Shown: positions 35,034-44,222 of the stretch, piece after piece | Layout: every line of letters begins with the position of its first letter | Numbering within the stretch: the first letter of the stretch is position 1 | NCBI GenBank assembly: GCA_900696485.1 | Contig: CAADGG010000086.1 | Coordinates: 1-64,000 of the forward strand | DNA length: 64,000 nt | Reading direction: 5' to 3' | DNA from: an uncultured Pseudomonadota bacterium | Lineage (GTDB): Bacteria; Myxococcota_A; UBA9160; PR03 | The notes under the pieces: model-generated | Told to the model about the DNA's origin: nothing | The model's database searches: none | Seen by the model: only the letters and a program-made list of their open reading frames with translations | Position numbers and translations under genes: made by a program

Positions 35034-37259
35034 TCAGTCGCCGCTCGCCCTCAGCGCACCGAAGACGTTGCTGTAATCGTCGGTCCACAGGGGAGATTGC
35101 GCGTGGTGACGCGGGTCCCCGCGGCGCACTCGAGTCAGCAGGCGGCCGCGGAAGCGGCCGTTCCTCTCGGCCCGGTCCGAGAGCACCTCGATGTAGGCGG
35201 GGTCGCGTGAGAGGACGACCCAGGTGGCCGTGTTCGAAAGGTGGCGGGGCACCTCCCCGTTGTTTGCTACGGAGGCGTGCATCCCGATCGCGTCGCCGAG
35301 GCGCACGACCTGGGGCTCCAGGTCCAGATGTTTGTTCGAGACGTGCACGGCGAGCACGCCGCCGTCGGCGAGGTGTGCGTCGTAGAGCTGGAACGCCTCG
35401 TAGGTCAGGAGGTGCAGGGGGATTGCGTCGCTGCTGAAGGCGTCGATCACCAGGACATCGAACCCGCGTCCGCCGTCACGTCCCAGCTCCGCCTCGAGCG
35501 AGAGCCGCCCGTCGCCGACGAGTATCTCGACCTCGGCGTCGGCATCTTCGAGATAGCTGAAGAAGCGGGTGTCGCGGGCGATGCGAACGACGTCGGAATC
35601 GATCTCGTAGAAGACGATCGAGTCGCCTTCGCGGATCCAGGCCGCCAGGGTACCGACGCCGAGACCGACGACGCCCACTTTGATCGGGCCGCGGCCCTCC
35701 TCGGTCCGATCGGCCATCACGAGTCCGATGCCGGTCGCCCGGCCGTAGTAGGACGATGGCTCCCGACGTCGTTCGGGGCTCGTGTACTGGAGACCGTGAC
35801 GAGTCGTACCGTTTCGCAGCAACACGAAGGGCATCGGACCCCCTCGCTCGATCACGCGCAGGACGCCGAAGAAGTTGCGCTCGACGGCGAGCGTGCCGGG
35901 CTCCGTGCTCTCGGCCCGCACCGCAAGGAGCCCGCCCGCGACCATGCCGAGCGCGGCGGCCCCGGCCCACGCCACGCGCGGGATCCGGACGCCCGACGCG
36001 GCCCCCGGATCCCACCAAGTGGCCACTAGGACCAGCGCCCAGCAAACCGCGACACCGATCGGGAGCTCGTGGTAAGCGAGAAAAATTCGTGGGGCGATGA
36101 CGCCGACGAAGATGCCTCCGAGGGCGCCGCCGCCCGCGACACAGAGGTAGAAGGCGGTGAGACGCCCGGGGGTCGGGCGCAGCCGATGGAGCTCACCGTG
36201 GGCGACCATGCAAACGACGAAGAGTGCAGATGAATGGAGGGCGATCCGGCCGCCAATCGTACCCTTGTGAACGAGATCGAAGAGGGACCCCGGCCGCCAC
36301 TGTGTCGTGGCCGCGAGGAGGACGAAGGCGGGGATCGCGAGGGCCAGCAGCAGGGTGCGCGGGTAGAGGCGGTCGGAAGCGAAACAGACGATGAGCGTCA
36401 CGAGGTAGACGGAGAGCGGAAGGACCCAGAGGAAGGGAACGCTCGCCACGTCGAGGCAGAGGTGATTGCTCACGCCCATGAACATGACGACTGCCGAAGC
36501 AGGGAGCAGGATCCAGAGCGCGAGTCGGCCGATGCCGATGGCTTCCTGCGGCGGCTGCTCCTCCGGTCCCGCCGCGCTTCCGGAGCCCGGTGCGACGCGC
36601 GTCGCCCACCATGAGCAGCCGAGGATCACGATCCCGGTGACCGCGAAGCCCCAGGACCAGATGCGGGACTGGAGCGGGAGCGGGATCCGCGGCTCCACCA
36701 GGAACGGGTAGCTGGCGAGGCCCAGGAGGGATCCGAGGTTCGACACCGCATAGAGGGGATAGGGGGACCGCCCCGGGAACGTGCGGGCGAACCAGACCTG
36801 GAGCAGCGGGCCGGTCGAGGCCAGCAGCACGAAGGGCAGAGCGACATTGGCGATCAGCATCACGAGGATGAGCCCGGTGGCGTCGGCGGCGGGTTCGGGC
36901 TTCCAGACATCACCGGGGAGGACTGGAAGCACGGCCAGCGCGGCTACGAAGAGCCCGGCGTGGAATAGGGGCTGCCGGGCCGGTGAAACCTTGGCGGCCA
37001 GCCCGTGCGCGTAGGCGTAGCCGACGAACAGCGCCGACTGGTAGAAGGCAAGGCACGTCATCCAGACCCCGGGCGCGCCGCCGAACCAGGGGAGGACATG
37101 TTTCCCGACCATCGGCTGCACGCCGAAGATCAGGAAAGCAGACGAGAAGATCGCGGCGGCGAACAGGACGACCCCGGGGTGGGCGAGGTGTGCCAAGGCT
37201 CTCCCCACTATGCCCAAAGAGGTGTCGCAGCCGGCCGCATCCGGCCGGCTGCGTGGCAT
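35034..37259 (-). CDS. Fused membrane / spermidine synthase-like protein
   Basis: 741 residues from ATG 37259 (GGAG 6 nt upstream); an alternative ATG at 37343 adds 28 residues. The N-terminal two-thirds (to about 480) contains a dozen transmembrane helices of the MFS-like type found in fused spermidine-synthase proteins (VVLFAAAIFSSAFLIFGVQP, SNLGSLLGLASYPFLVEP). The C-terminal part is a spermine/spermidine synthase-like Rossmann methyltransferase fold: VGVVGLGVGTLAAWIREGDS, FYEIDSDVVRIA, EILVGDGRLSLE, FDVLVIDAFSSDAIPLHLLT. Real polyamine activity is doubtful for this fusion class; its function is unknown. Single gene, convergent with the CadD-like gene. Confidence 0.8.
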   Translation of the reverse strand: MPRSRPDAAGCDTSLGIVGRALAHLAHPGVVLFAAAIFSSAFLIFGVQPMVGKHVLPWFGGAPGVWMTCLAFYQSALFVGYAYAHGLAAKVSPARQPLFHAGLFVAALAVLPVLPGDVWKPEPAADATGLILVMLIANVALPFVLLASTGPLLQVWFARTFPGRSPYPLYAVSNLGSLLGLASYPFLVEPRIPLPLQSRIWSWGFAVTGIVILGCSWWATRVAPGSGSAAGPEEQPPQEAIGIGRLALWILLPASAVVMFMGVSNHLCLDVASVPFLWVLPLSVYLVTLIVCFASDRLYPRTLLLALAIPAFVLLAATTQWRPGSLFDLVHKGTIGGRIALHSSALFVVCMVAHGELHRLRPTPGRLTAFYLCVAGGGALGGIFVGVIAPRIFLAYHELPIGVAVCWALVLVATWWDPGAASGVRIPRVAWAGAAALGMVAGGLLAVRAESTEPGTLAVERNFFGVLRVIERGGPMPFVLLRNGTTRHGLQYTSPERRREPSSYYGRATGIGLVMADRTEEGRGPIKVGVVGLGVGTLAAWIREGDSIVFYEIDSDVVRIARDTRFFSYLEDADAEVEILVGDGRLSLEAELGRDGGRGFDVLVIDAFSSDAIPLHLLTYEAFQLYDAHLADGGVLAVHVSNKHLDLEPQVVRLGDAIGMHASVANNGEVPRHLSNTATWVVLSRDPAYIEVLSDRAERNGRFRGRLLTRVRRGDPRHHAQSPLWTDDYSNVFGALRASGD

Positions 37260-37656
37260 GGACACTCCACGGTCGAGGACTTCCGCCGGGTCAATGGCAG
37301 ACCCTACCAAACCGGTTGCAGCGTTCCCAACGGGGTTGTGCATCAGCCACCATCGTCTGCGGTCCCTTCGCTTCCTGCATCGCTCGCCCTCCTTCGAGGA
37401 GAGCGTGTCACCTCACCGTGACAGCCCCTGTTACAAGCTGAGGCAACGGAACAGGGAGACCGTGCGTCACGGATCGGCGCCGCGGCGCCAACCCACCGAC
37501 CGTGGGCCCGCGCGGGCCGGGAGGACCGGAGCGGATGCGGAAATCGTCGCCCGATCTTCTGGAGGCCGTGACCATCCTGCTGTTGCTGCTGCCGTCCGGC
37601 GCTGGCGCTCGGAGCGGAGCGAGCCAGCTCTGCGACGGACCCGGGCGCCGGGAACG
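37260..37656. other. Gene-free stretch between spermidine-synthase-like gene and P450
   Basis: About 400 bp with no recognised gene or repeat. It holds the upstream region of the leftward fused protein and the 3' flank of the P450 gene. Confidence 0.4.
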
Positions 37657-38910
37657 TCAGCGCAGTCGCATCGGCAGCTTCGCCGGGACGCGAAACAGCG
37701 ACGGACCCCACTCGATGCGATCGCACGCCAGCTCGAGGCGGGGCGCGCGGGTGACCAGTGCGCCGAGGGCTTCCTGCGCCTCCATCCGCGCCAGGTGCGA
37801 GCCGAGGCAGAAGTGCGTGCCGCCGCCGAACGCCAGATGCTCGCGCGCATTCGGGCGCTCGATGTCGAAGCGATCGGGATCCGGGAACACGGCGGGGTCG
37901 CGGTTGGCGCCCCACAGGATCGCGAACACCTCCGCATCTGCGGGAATCCGGCGACCGCCGATCTCGGCGTCCTCGTGCAGCACGCGCACCGTCATGCCGA
38001 TCGGGCCGTCGTAGCGCAGACATTCCTCGATCGCGTTCGGGATCCATTCGGGGTGCGCCCGCAGCTTCGCGCACTCGGCCGGGTGGCGCGCGAAGGCAGC
38101 GGCGCCGTTGCCGATCAGTCCGATCGTGGTCTCGAACCCGGCGATCAGCAGCCCGATCGACTGCACGATCAGCTCGGTCGGCGAGAGCCGGTCGCCCTCC
38201 TCCTCGGCACGGATCAGCACCGAGAGCAGATCGTCGGTCAGGTGCCGGCGGCGCTCTTCGATCAGCGCCGTGAAGTAGGCGCCGAGCCCCATCGCGGCCT
38301 CGATCGCACGCCGCTGCACCTCCGGCGGGGCCTGGTTGCCCGCCAGGCCGTGGGTGGCATCAGCGGTCCAGACCGTGAAGCGATCGCGATCGGCCACCGG
38401 CACGCCGAGCAGCTCGCAGATCAGCGTCGCCGGCACCGGCAGCGCGAGCTCGGCGACGACGTCCATCTCGCCGGCTTCGAATGCCGTGCGAAGCTGCGCG
38501 TCCACGATGGCGCGCACGCGTGGCCGCCAGCTCTCGACGGCCCGCGGCGTGAAGGCCTTCGACACCAGCTTGCGAAGCCTCGTGTGATTGGGAGGGTCCT
38601 GCTGGAGCATGAACTCACCGGGTCCCTGCGCCTCCGAGCGACGCGGCAGCGTGCCATCGCGGCGCCGCACGCCACAGCGGACCTCGCGCAGCAGGCGCAC
38701 GCAGTCCGCGTAGCGCGAGAGACGCCACGCGCCGAGGGGAGTCTCGTGGACCGGGGCGACGGTGCGCAGATGATGGACGGCCGGGAACGGATCGTCGTAG
38801 AGCGGCGTGCCGCGCAGCGGAGGCTCGAAGCCATGCCAGCCCGGTGCGTCGGACCCTGCGGCCCCCGGGTTCGAAGGCGGTTGCGCGGATCGTCGGCCGG
38901 TCCCCGTCAT
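37657..38910 (-). CDS. Cytochrome P450
   Basis: 417 residues from ATG 38910, with AGGAGGAG 5 nt upstream. A soluble class I bacterial P450: oxygen-activation motif AGFETT (257-262), ExxR in EECLR (about 296-299), and heme loop FGGGTHFCLG (361-370) with the ligand C368. The layout with DPPNHTRLRKLVSKAFTPR and WGANRDPAVFPDPDRFD matches CYP families of bacterial hydroxylases. No ferredoxin or reductase gene is adjacent, so its redox partner must be elsewhere. Divergent from the AstE-like gene with only 40 bp between starts, so the two may share control. Substrate unknown. Confidence 0.93.
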   Translation of the reverse strand: MTGTGRRSAQPPSNPGAAGSDAPGWHGFEPPLRGTPLYDDPFPAVHHLRTVAPVHETPLGAWRLSRYADCVRLLREVRCGVRRRDGTLPRRSEAQGPGEFMLQQDPPNHTRLRKLVSKAFTPRAVESWRPRVRAIVDAQLRTAFEAGEMDVVAELALPVPATLICELLGVPVADRDRFTVWTADATHGLAGNQAPPEVQRRAIEAAMGLGAYFTALIEERRRHLTDDLLSVLIRAEEEGDRLSPTELIVQSIGLLIAGFETTIGLIGNGAAAFARHPAECAKLRAHPEWIPNAIEECLRYDGPIGMTVRVLHEDAEIGGRRIPADAEVFAILWGANRDPAVFPDPDRFDIERPNAREHLAFGGGTHFCLGSHLARMEAQEALGALVTRAPRLELACDRIEWGPSLFRVPAKLPMRLR

Positions 38911-38950
38911 CGGGTCTCCTCCTGCGGGCGGGCAATCGATAGGAAGATAC

Positions 38951-40318
38951 ATGCGATCCGTTAGCCTCCGCGCGATGATTCGCGGCTTCGCAGCAGGACT
39001 CGACTGGGCGGGGATCGGGCGCGTCGTCCAGCGCGGGGCGCGCAGGCGAGTGGGCCGCGCCGCCGGCGTGGTCGTCGCGATCGCCCTCGGCCTGACGCCG
39101 CCTGGCTTCGCCGAGGTGCCGCCGGACGGCGCTGCGGAGACGCTCGGGCCGGACGCCGAGGCACCGGGCCCGGACGCGGAGACGAGCGCCGAGGCAAGCC
39201 GCGATCCCGGAGCCACCACCGAGAAGGGCGAAGTCGTGCGGCCGCTGCCGCCGCACGCGCCGGACTGGGGACCGCTCACGTTCCTCGGCGACGAGATCCC
39301 GCCCGGAGAGTCCCGCAGCCTGCGCTTCGAGAGCCTCGACCACTTCACGGCCGGCCTCGTCACGATGCGCGGCGTCGCACCGGGCCCGACCCTGTGCGTG
39401 ACCGCCGGCGTCCACGGTGACGAACTCAACGGCATCGCGATCGCCAGGCGCCTGATCGACGAGACCGATCCGGCCGCCCTCGCCGGCACGCTCATCGTGG
39501 TGCCGATCGTCAACGCGTACGGGTTTCGCAACGGCTCGCGGTATCTGCCGGACCGCCGCGATCTCAATCGCTACTTCCCCGGAAATCCTCGCGGCAGCGC
39601 GGCCGCGCGCATCGCGTACCAGTTCTTCGAGCAGGTGGTGCGCCGCTGCGACTCGCTCGTGGATCTTCACACCGGCTCGCTGAACCGCGCGAACCTGCCG
39701 CAGATCCGTACCGACCTGTCGGTGATCGACAACTTGCGGCTCGCTTGGGGCTTCTCGATCGAGCACGTGATCCACAACATCGGACAACCGGGGACGCTGC
39801 GGCGAGCGGCCACTGACGCCGGCGTTGCCACCGTGCTCTACGAGGCCGGCGAGCCGGGACGGATCGACCAGGAGCAGATCGAGCGCGGGGTGGCGGCGAT
39901 CGGCGCCACGCTGGGCTCCCTCGGCATGACGCAGTCCGGTGCCGTGACGCCGGTCGTGCAGCGACTGTACGGACGCACCCAGTGGGTGCGCTCCGATGCG
40001 TCCGGGATCTACGTGCCGTTCGTCGAACTCGGCGACACGGTGGACGTCGGGCAACGCGTCGCCGAAGTGACGGATCCGTTCTCGAGCGAGCACGTGGAGA
40101 TCCGCACGCCGGTCGCAGGGCTGGTGATCGGGATGGCGCTCGGCCAGGTCGTGATTCCCGGTTTCGCGCTGCTGCACATCGGCATCGAGGCCGCGCCGGC
40201 CCCCGTGCTGCGCAGCGCCGACGGCCCGCCCCCCCCGCCCGGCGACGACGCCACCCCACGCAAACAGAGCGAAGCAGATCGCCTGCGCGCCGAGCTGGCC
40301 GACGAACGGCCGGAGTAG
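38951..40318 (+). CDS. Exported AstE/aspartoacylase-family zinc deacylase
   Basis: 455 residues from ATG 38951 (AGGAAG 5 nt upstream). The N-terminus has an Arg-rich region then a hydrophobic segment (AAGVVVAIALGLTPPGFA) consistent with export or anchoring, followed by an acidic low-complexity linker (about 50-90). The catalytic domain (PF04952 type) shows zinc ligands in GVHGDELNG and DLHTG and the substrate-binding arginine region RRDLNRYFPG. A C-terminal beta domain (FVELGDTVDVGQRVAEV) resembles a biotinyl-like fold. Family members cleave N-acyl amino acids or succinylglutamate. Export and the unusual linker argue against a plain arginine-catabolism AstE. The substrate is unknown. Confidence 0.82.
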   Translation: MRSVSLRAMIRGFAAGLDWAGIGRVVQRGARRRVGRAAGVVVAIALGLTPPGFAEVPPDGAAETLGPDAEAPGPDAETSAEASRDPGATTEKGEVVRPLPPHAPDWGPLTFLGDEIPPGESRSLRFESLDHFTAGLVTMRGVAPGPTLCVTAGVHGDELNGIAIARRLIDETDPAALAGTLIVVPIVNAYGFRNGSRYLPDRRDLNRYFPGNPRGSAAARIAYQFFEQVVRRCDSLVDLHTGSLNRANLPQIRTDLSVIDNLRLAWGFSIEHVIHNIGQPGTLRRAATDAGVATVLYEAGEPGRIDQEQIERGVAAIGATLGSLGMTQSGAVTPVVQRLYGRTQWVRSDASGIYVPFVELGDTVDVGQRVAEVTDPFSSEHVEIRTPVAGLVIGMALGQVVIPGFALLHIGIEAAPAPVLRSADGPPPPPGDDATPRKQSEADRLRAELADERPE

Positions 40319-40404
40319 CCCGTCAAGAAAGGGGTCGGGTTGGATTCGTCAACTTTTCCAAAGGAAAAGTTGACGAATCCAACCCGACCCCTTTCTTGAC
40401 GGGC
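40318..40404. repeat. Perfect palindrome with 42-bp arms and a 3-nt loop
   Basis: Arms 40318-40359 and 40363-40404 are exact reverse complements with AAA (or TTT) between them. It begins at the last base of the AstE-like stop codon and ends just before the stop codon of the convergent 81-residue gene. It contains GGGGTCGGGTT / AACCCGACCCC and would fold into a very stable hairpin in either transcript, so it can act as a two-way terminator. Length and exactness go beyond a normal terminator; it resembles the REP/BIME-like palindromes mobilised by RAYT transposases. No RAYT gene is in the window. Confidence 0.9.
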
Positions 40405-40650
40405 TCAGTCCTCGCGCAGCGGGCCACCGAGCACGGACTGTGTTTCGATCTTGTCGCGCAGCTCGATCACCCGCTGCAGCCACTCGAGCGCCTCGGTCTG
40501 GCCCTCGTCGAGCACGAGTTGCTCGTCCGTCTCCGCGGCGACGTTGCCGGTCTCGAGCAGCTCGAAGTCCGAGGCGACGGCCTCGCACGCGGTTTCGAGG
40601 ACATCGAGCAGCAGCTCGAGGTCGTCTTCGCTGAGATTCATCGTGCGCAT
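40405..40650 (-). CDS. Small acidic protein of unknown function, 81 residues
   Basis: 81 residues from ATG 40650 with GGAGGAG 6 nt upstream, a strong ribosome site. The protein is acidic and predicted mostly helical (MNLSEDDLELLLDVLETACE, then EALEWLQRVIELRDKIE). No family is recognised. It sits 32 bp after the alpha/beta hydrolase on the same strand and is probably co-transcribed. Its stop codon is immediately next to the 42-bp palindrome. It could be a small regulatory or partner protein; nothing in the sequence decides. Confidence 0.6.
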   Translation of the reverse strand: MRTMNLSEDDLELLLDVLETACEAVASDFELLETGNVAAETDEQLVLDEGQTEALEWLQRVIELRDKIETQSVLGGPLRED

Positions 40651-40682
40651 GGAAAGCTCCTCCAGGAAACGGGGGCGAGGGC

Positions 40683-41594
40683 TCAGGACGCACCGAGAAC
40701 TTCGCGCACGACGAGCTCCGGCGCCTCCATCGGGATCAGATGGCCGGCCTCGGCGTCGACGATGCGGGCCGACGGCATCGCGGCAAACACGCGCTCGTAG
40801 ACGACCCGCGGGAAGTCGCCGCGCGTGGCCCACAGGACCGTCGTCGGCACGGTCACACGGCGCACCAGCGCGGCGACATCGAGCGCGCCGGAGGCCCCGA
40901 AGATCGCCGCCTCGACGCCGCCGGGGCACTTCAGTTCGAGCTGCCCATCGGCCCGCTCGCGGAGGCCGTACTCGAGATAGAGCTCGAGCGCGGCCGGCAG
41001 CCAGGGCTGGAACAGCGAGCGGGCGGAGAAGTGCGCGCGCGCCTCCTCGCGCGACGGCCACAGCGAACGCCGCTTCTGCGCGCCTTCGACGAGGCGCGTC
41101 AGGCGCTCCTGGCGCGCGGCATCCACCGTAGGTCCCGATGCTGGGGGCGGCGGAATCACCGGATCGACCAACACGAGCCGCTCGAACAGGCCCGGCGCGC
41201 GTGCGGCGGCGCCCAGCACCGACGTCCCGCCGAACGAGTGCCCGAGACCGACCGCGATGCGTCCGCCGTGCTCCGGCGCCAAGGCCTCCGCCACAGCCAG
41301 CAGATCCTCGGCGAACGCGTCCCAGCGATACGCGTCCGGTCCTTCCGGCCGGCTCGAATCCCCGTGTCCGCGCGCGTCCATGCCGATCACGCGAAAGCGC
41401 GGGACCAGCGCCTCCGCGACGAGCCCGAGGGTGCCGGCGCAGAAGCCGTTCGCGTGGTGCATCAGCACGAGGGGGCCGTCGCCGCCCCAGTCCAGCAACG
41501 CGATCTCGACGCCGCGCTGCGGCAGCGCGATCCGGCGCGGCTCGGGCCGCAGCGGACGCCGTTCCCGCTCGCATCGCTCCAGCTGACTCGACAT
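40683..41594 (-). CDS. Alpha/beta-fold hydrolase
   Basis: 303 residues from ATG 41594 with GGGAGGAG upstream. Core features are the oxyanion strand LVLMHHANGFCAGT, RVIGMDARGHGDSS, nucleophile elbow GLGHSFGGTS, and terminal histidine in EAGHLIPMEAPE. The HHANGFC block (HGNGFC-like) is common to a branch of uncharacterised esterases or lipases in proteobacteria. Likely cytoplasmic. Co-directional with the 81-residue gene; divergent from the NUDIX gene. Substrate unknown. Confidence 0.85.
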   Translation of the reverse strand: MSSQLERCERERRPLRPEPRRIALPQRGVEIALLDWGGDGPLVLMHHANGFCAGTLGLVAEALVPRFRVIGMDARGHGDSSRPEGPDAYRWDAFAEDLLAVAEALAPEHGGRIAVGLGHSFGGTSVLGAAARAPGLFERLVLVDPVIPPPPASGPTVDAARQERLTRLVEGAQKRRSLWPSREEARAHFSARSLFQPWLPAALELYLEYGLRERADGQLELKCPGGVEAAIFGASGALDVAALVRRVTVPTTVLWATRGDFPRVVYERVFAAMPSARIVDAEAGHLIPMEAPELVVREVLGAS

Positions 41595-41696
41595 CGCTCC
41601 TCCCGCACGCGAAGGGGCAGGGTAACCGAGCGGCACCGGAGCGCCGGACGCGAGCCGGACGGGTCTCGGGGGCACTGCCGCTATGTTCTGCCCGCC

Positions 41697-42329
41697 ATGA
41701 ATCTCGACCCCGGCGGTTTCGACGATGCGCTGCGCGCGCTTGCAACCGAGCGGTTGCGCGCCTTCCCCCGCGAGCCGCAGCCGCTCGCCGGCCGCCGCGC
41801 CGCCGCCGTCGCCGTGACGCTGGTCGCCGACGCCGAGGGCCGCCCGTGTTGGGTCCTGACACGACGCGCAACGCGGCTCGCGCGCCACGCGGGACAGTGG
41901 GCGCTGCCGGGCGGCCGCGTCGATCCCGGCGAGAGCACCGAGGCGGCCGCGCTGCGCGAACTCGCCGAGGAGGTCGGGCTCGCACTGCCGGCGGCGCACG
42001 TGCTCGGTCTGCTCGACGACTACGCGACGCGCTCCGGCTACGTCATCACGCCGGTCGTCGTCTGGGGCGGACCCGACGCGGTGCTGTGCGCGGAGCCCGG
42101 CGAGGTCGCCGAGATCCATCGCATTCCACTCGCCGCGCTGCTGGATCCGGAGGTGCCGCGCCTGCGCCGGATCCCGGAGAGCGACCGCCCGGTGATCTCG
42201 ATCCCGCTTCCCGTTGCGGACGTCCACGCGCCGACCGCCGCGATCGTCTACCAGCTCCGGGAGGTCGTGATGCGCGGGGAAGCCACGCGCGTCGCGCACT
42301 TCGAGCAACCGGTCTTCGCGTGGCGCTGA
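41697..42329 (+). CDS. NUDIX hydrolase, CoA-pyrophosphatase-like
   Basis: 210 residues from ATG 41697. The NUDIX box GRVDPGESTEAAALRELAEE then VGL fits GX5EX7REUXEEXGU exactly. The approach WVLTRRATRLARHAGQWALP is like the NudL/YeaB family that cleaves CoA to phosphopantetheine and adenosine bisphosphate. The C-terminal half (AEIHRIPLAALLDPEV) is also typical of that group. Other nucleoside-diphosphate substrates cannot be excluded. Confidence 0.85.
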   Translation: MNLDPGGFDDALRALATERLRAFPREPQPLAGRRAAAVAVTLVADAEGRPCWVLTRRATRLARHAGQWALPGGRVDPGESTEAAALRELAEEVGLALPAAHVLGLLDDYATRSGYVITPVVVWGGPDAVLCAEPGEVAEIHRIPLAALLDPEVPRLRRIPESDRPVISIPLPVADVHAPTAAIVYQLREVVMRGEATRVAHFEQPVFAWR

Positions 42330-42461
42330 CGCCGGCGCCGTCGGTCCGGAACCAATCCAGATCCTCGTCGGCGTCGGGCGATGGCGCGGGCGGCGCGAGG
42401 ATCCTGCCGCGCGGATCCGAACCGGTGGATCCGATCGCGTCGCCAGAACGGGGGAGCCACG

Positions 42462-43643
42462 ATGTTCGATGTGACGGACTTGACGCGCGTGTCGCCGGTG
42501 CTCGACTGCCGAGCGGTCAGCTTCGAGAATCCCACCGGGGGGCGCGGCGCCGGCGGCACGGCCGCAGGCGGCCGCAAGGGGGCGCCGAGCCGGCGTCTCG
42601 AACCCGGGGAGCGCATCACGCTTGCGGACCTGCGCGGACCGGCGACGATCCGCCACGTCTGGATGACCTTCCCGCCCGCACCGCCCGAGGTGATGCGGGC
42701 GATCCTGCTCGAGGTCTTCTACGACGAACTCGACGAGCCCAGCATCTCGGTGCCGTGCGTCGATTTCTTCGGCATCCCGCACGGCCGCCCGGTGGCGCTG
42801 TCGTCGGCGCTCGGCGCCATCCAGGAAGGCCGCGGCTTCAACAGCTTCATCCCGATCGCATTCGGCCGCCGCGTCCGCATCGAACTCGTGAACGGCTCCG
42901 CCCGCCGCCTCCCGTTCTACTACCAGATCGACTACACGATGGGTGCGGCCGACGGCGCCGGCCGGCTACACGCCACGTTCCGGCGCGAGAACCCGACCAC
43001 GCCGAAGCGCGACTTCGTGATCGAGGAGGGACTGCGCGGTCCCGGACGCTTCGTGGGCTGCGTCGTCGGCGTGCGCTGCCTCGACGCCGGCAGTTGGTAC
43101 GGCGAAGGGGAGGTCAAGGTCTACCGCGACGGCGACCGCGCGCTTCCGACGATCTGTGGCACCGGCCTCGAGGACTACGTCGGCAGCGCGTGGGGGATGA
43201 ATGCGCACGCCGCCCTCTACGCCGGAGCGCCGCTCGACGTCCGGGCTCCGGGGGCCGGGCCGGGAGACATCCCCGACTTCGTCGGCTTCTACCGCTGGCA
43301 CGTGCTCGACCCGATCATGTTCGAACGCGAGCTCCGCGTCACGATCCAGCAGATCGGCTACGACGTGTTCCGGCGCGATGAGGCGGAGCGCCTCGACCGC
43401 GCCCAGGCGGAAGGTCGGGTGGCCGGCCTCGGTCTCACGCGGCCGGCGCGCGGGCCGCTGCTCGCCCACGGCATCGTCGAGCGCGTCGACGACTACTGCG
43501 CAACGGCCTTCACCGTGTGCGCCGAAGCCCAGCCGGTGCCGCGCGTCGACCTCGCCGCCGCGCTCGCCGACATCGGCCGCAAGGCCTACGAGCCACCGCA
43601 TCCGGCGGAAGCGCTGTTCCAGGCCATCGACGCGCTGGGGTGA
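42462..43643 (+). CDS. DUF2961 (GH172-like) protein
   Basis: 393 residues from ATG 42462 (GGGGAG 6 nt upstream). The pattern ERITLADLRGPATIRHVWMT, LEVFYDELDEPSISVPCVDF and FGIPHGRP, then YYQIDYTMG and GTGLEDYVGSAWGMN matches DUF2961 (PF11175), now glycoside hydrolase family 172, whose studied members act on fructofuranosides and arabinofuranosides. The C-terminal part (about 300-393) has no clear match. No signal peptide, so it is probably cytoplasmic, which is unusual for many GH172 members. No sugar transporter is nearby. Confidence 0.75.
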   Translation: MFDVTDLTRVSPVLDCRAVSFENPTGGRGAGGTAAGGRKGAPSRRLEPGERITLADLRGPATIRHVWMTFPPAPPEVMRAILLEVFYDELDEPSISVPCVDFFGIPHGRPVALSSALGAIQEGRGFNSFIPIAFGRRVRIELVNGSARRLPFYYQIDYTMGAADGAGRLHATFRRENPTTPKRDFVIEEGLRGPGRFVGCVVGVRCLDAGSWYGEGEVKVYRDGDRALPTICGTGLEDYVGSAWGMNAHAALYAGAPLDVRAPGAGPGDIPDFVGFYRWHVLDPIMFERELRVTIQQIGYDVFRRDEAERLDRAQAEGRVAGLGLTRPARGPLLAHGIVERVDDYCATAFTVCAEAQPVPRVDLAAALADIGRKAYEPPHPAEALFQAIDALG

Positions 43644-43795
43644 CGGCAGCGCCGGGGTGCCCTGCCGGACGGATGGCGCTCCCCTCGCCGACTGCGCGAT
43701 CATGGGGCGCCGGGATCGGCTTTCTCCGACGCTCGCGCCAGTCGCCGGAACCGCCGTCCTCGGCGCCCCGCCCCGGATCCGGGAGGACGACACCG

Positions 43796-44176
43796 ATGGA
43801 CGCACCGCTGCTCCTCGTCGAGGACGACGCCGACTACCGCGAGCTCCTCTCCGATTACCTCACCTTGCTCGGCCACTCGGTCGTCGAGTTCTCCTCCGCC
43901 GAGGAAGCGCTTCGCCACGTCACCGAGTCGGCGCAAAGGCCGCCGAGCCTCGTGCTGACGGACCTGCGCATGCGGCGGATGAGCGGCATGGATCTGGCAC
44001 TCGCCCTGCGCCGCACGCACCCGCAGCTCCCGATCATCCTGATGACGGCCTTCGGCGAGCGGCAGTTCCCGCAAGAAGCGATCGGTCTCGGACGGAGCGC
44101 CTTTGTCGAGAAACCGTTCCGGCTCGCCGACCTCGCCAGCGAGATCGAGCGCATGATGACCCTCGCGGCCGAGTGA
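43796..44176 (+). CDS. Single-domain response regulator (CheY-like)
   Basis: 126 residues from ATG 43796. All phosphorylation residues are intact: acidic pair D10/D11 (VEDDAD), phospho-acceptor D56 (LTDLRM), Thr in LMTAFGE and Lys in VEKPFR. There is no output domain, so it acts by protein contact or in a phosphorelay. It converges with the histidine kinase at 44223-45362 (3' ends 47 bp apart), so they are plausible partners despite opposite strands. Confidence 0.88.
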   Translation: MDAPLLLVEDDADYRELLSDYLTLLGHSVVEFSSAEEALRHVTESAQRPPSLVLTDLRMRRMSGMDLALALRRTHPQLPIILMTAFGERQFPQEAIGLGRSAFVEKPFRLADLASEIERMMTLAAE

Positions 44177-44216
44177 AGATCGCCGCCCGGGCGGGAGGGC
44201 GCAGGGGCGGCGATCT
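44177..44216. terminator. Two-way terminator-like hairpin between response regulator and kinase
   Basis: AGATCGCCGCCC (44177-44188) pairs perfectly with GGGCGGCGATCT (44205-44216), loop 16 nt. It lies exactly between the convergent 3' ends. No strong T-run. Confidence 0.65.
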
Positions 44217-44222
44217 GGTCGG

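Noticed and set aside
41138-43381. 747-codon open frame across NUDIX and DUF2961 genes
   Set aside because: Very Arg/Ala-rich shadow with no motifs; real genes lie in another frame.
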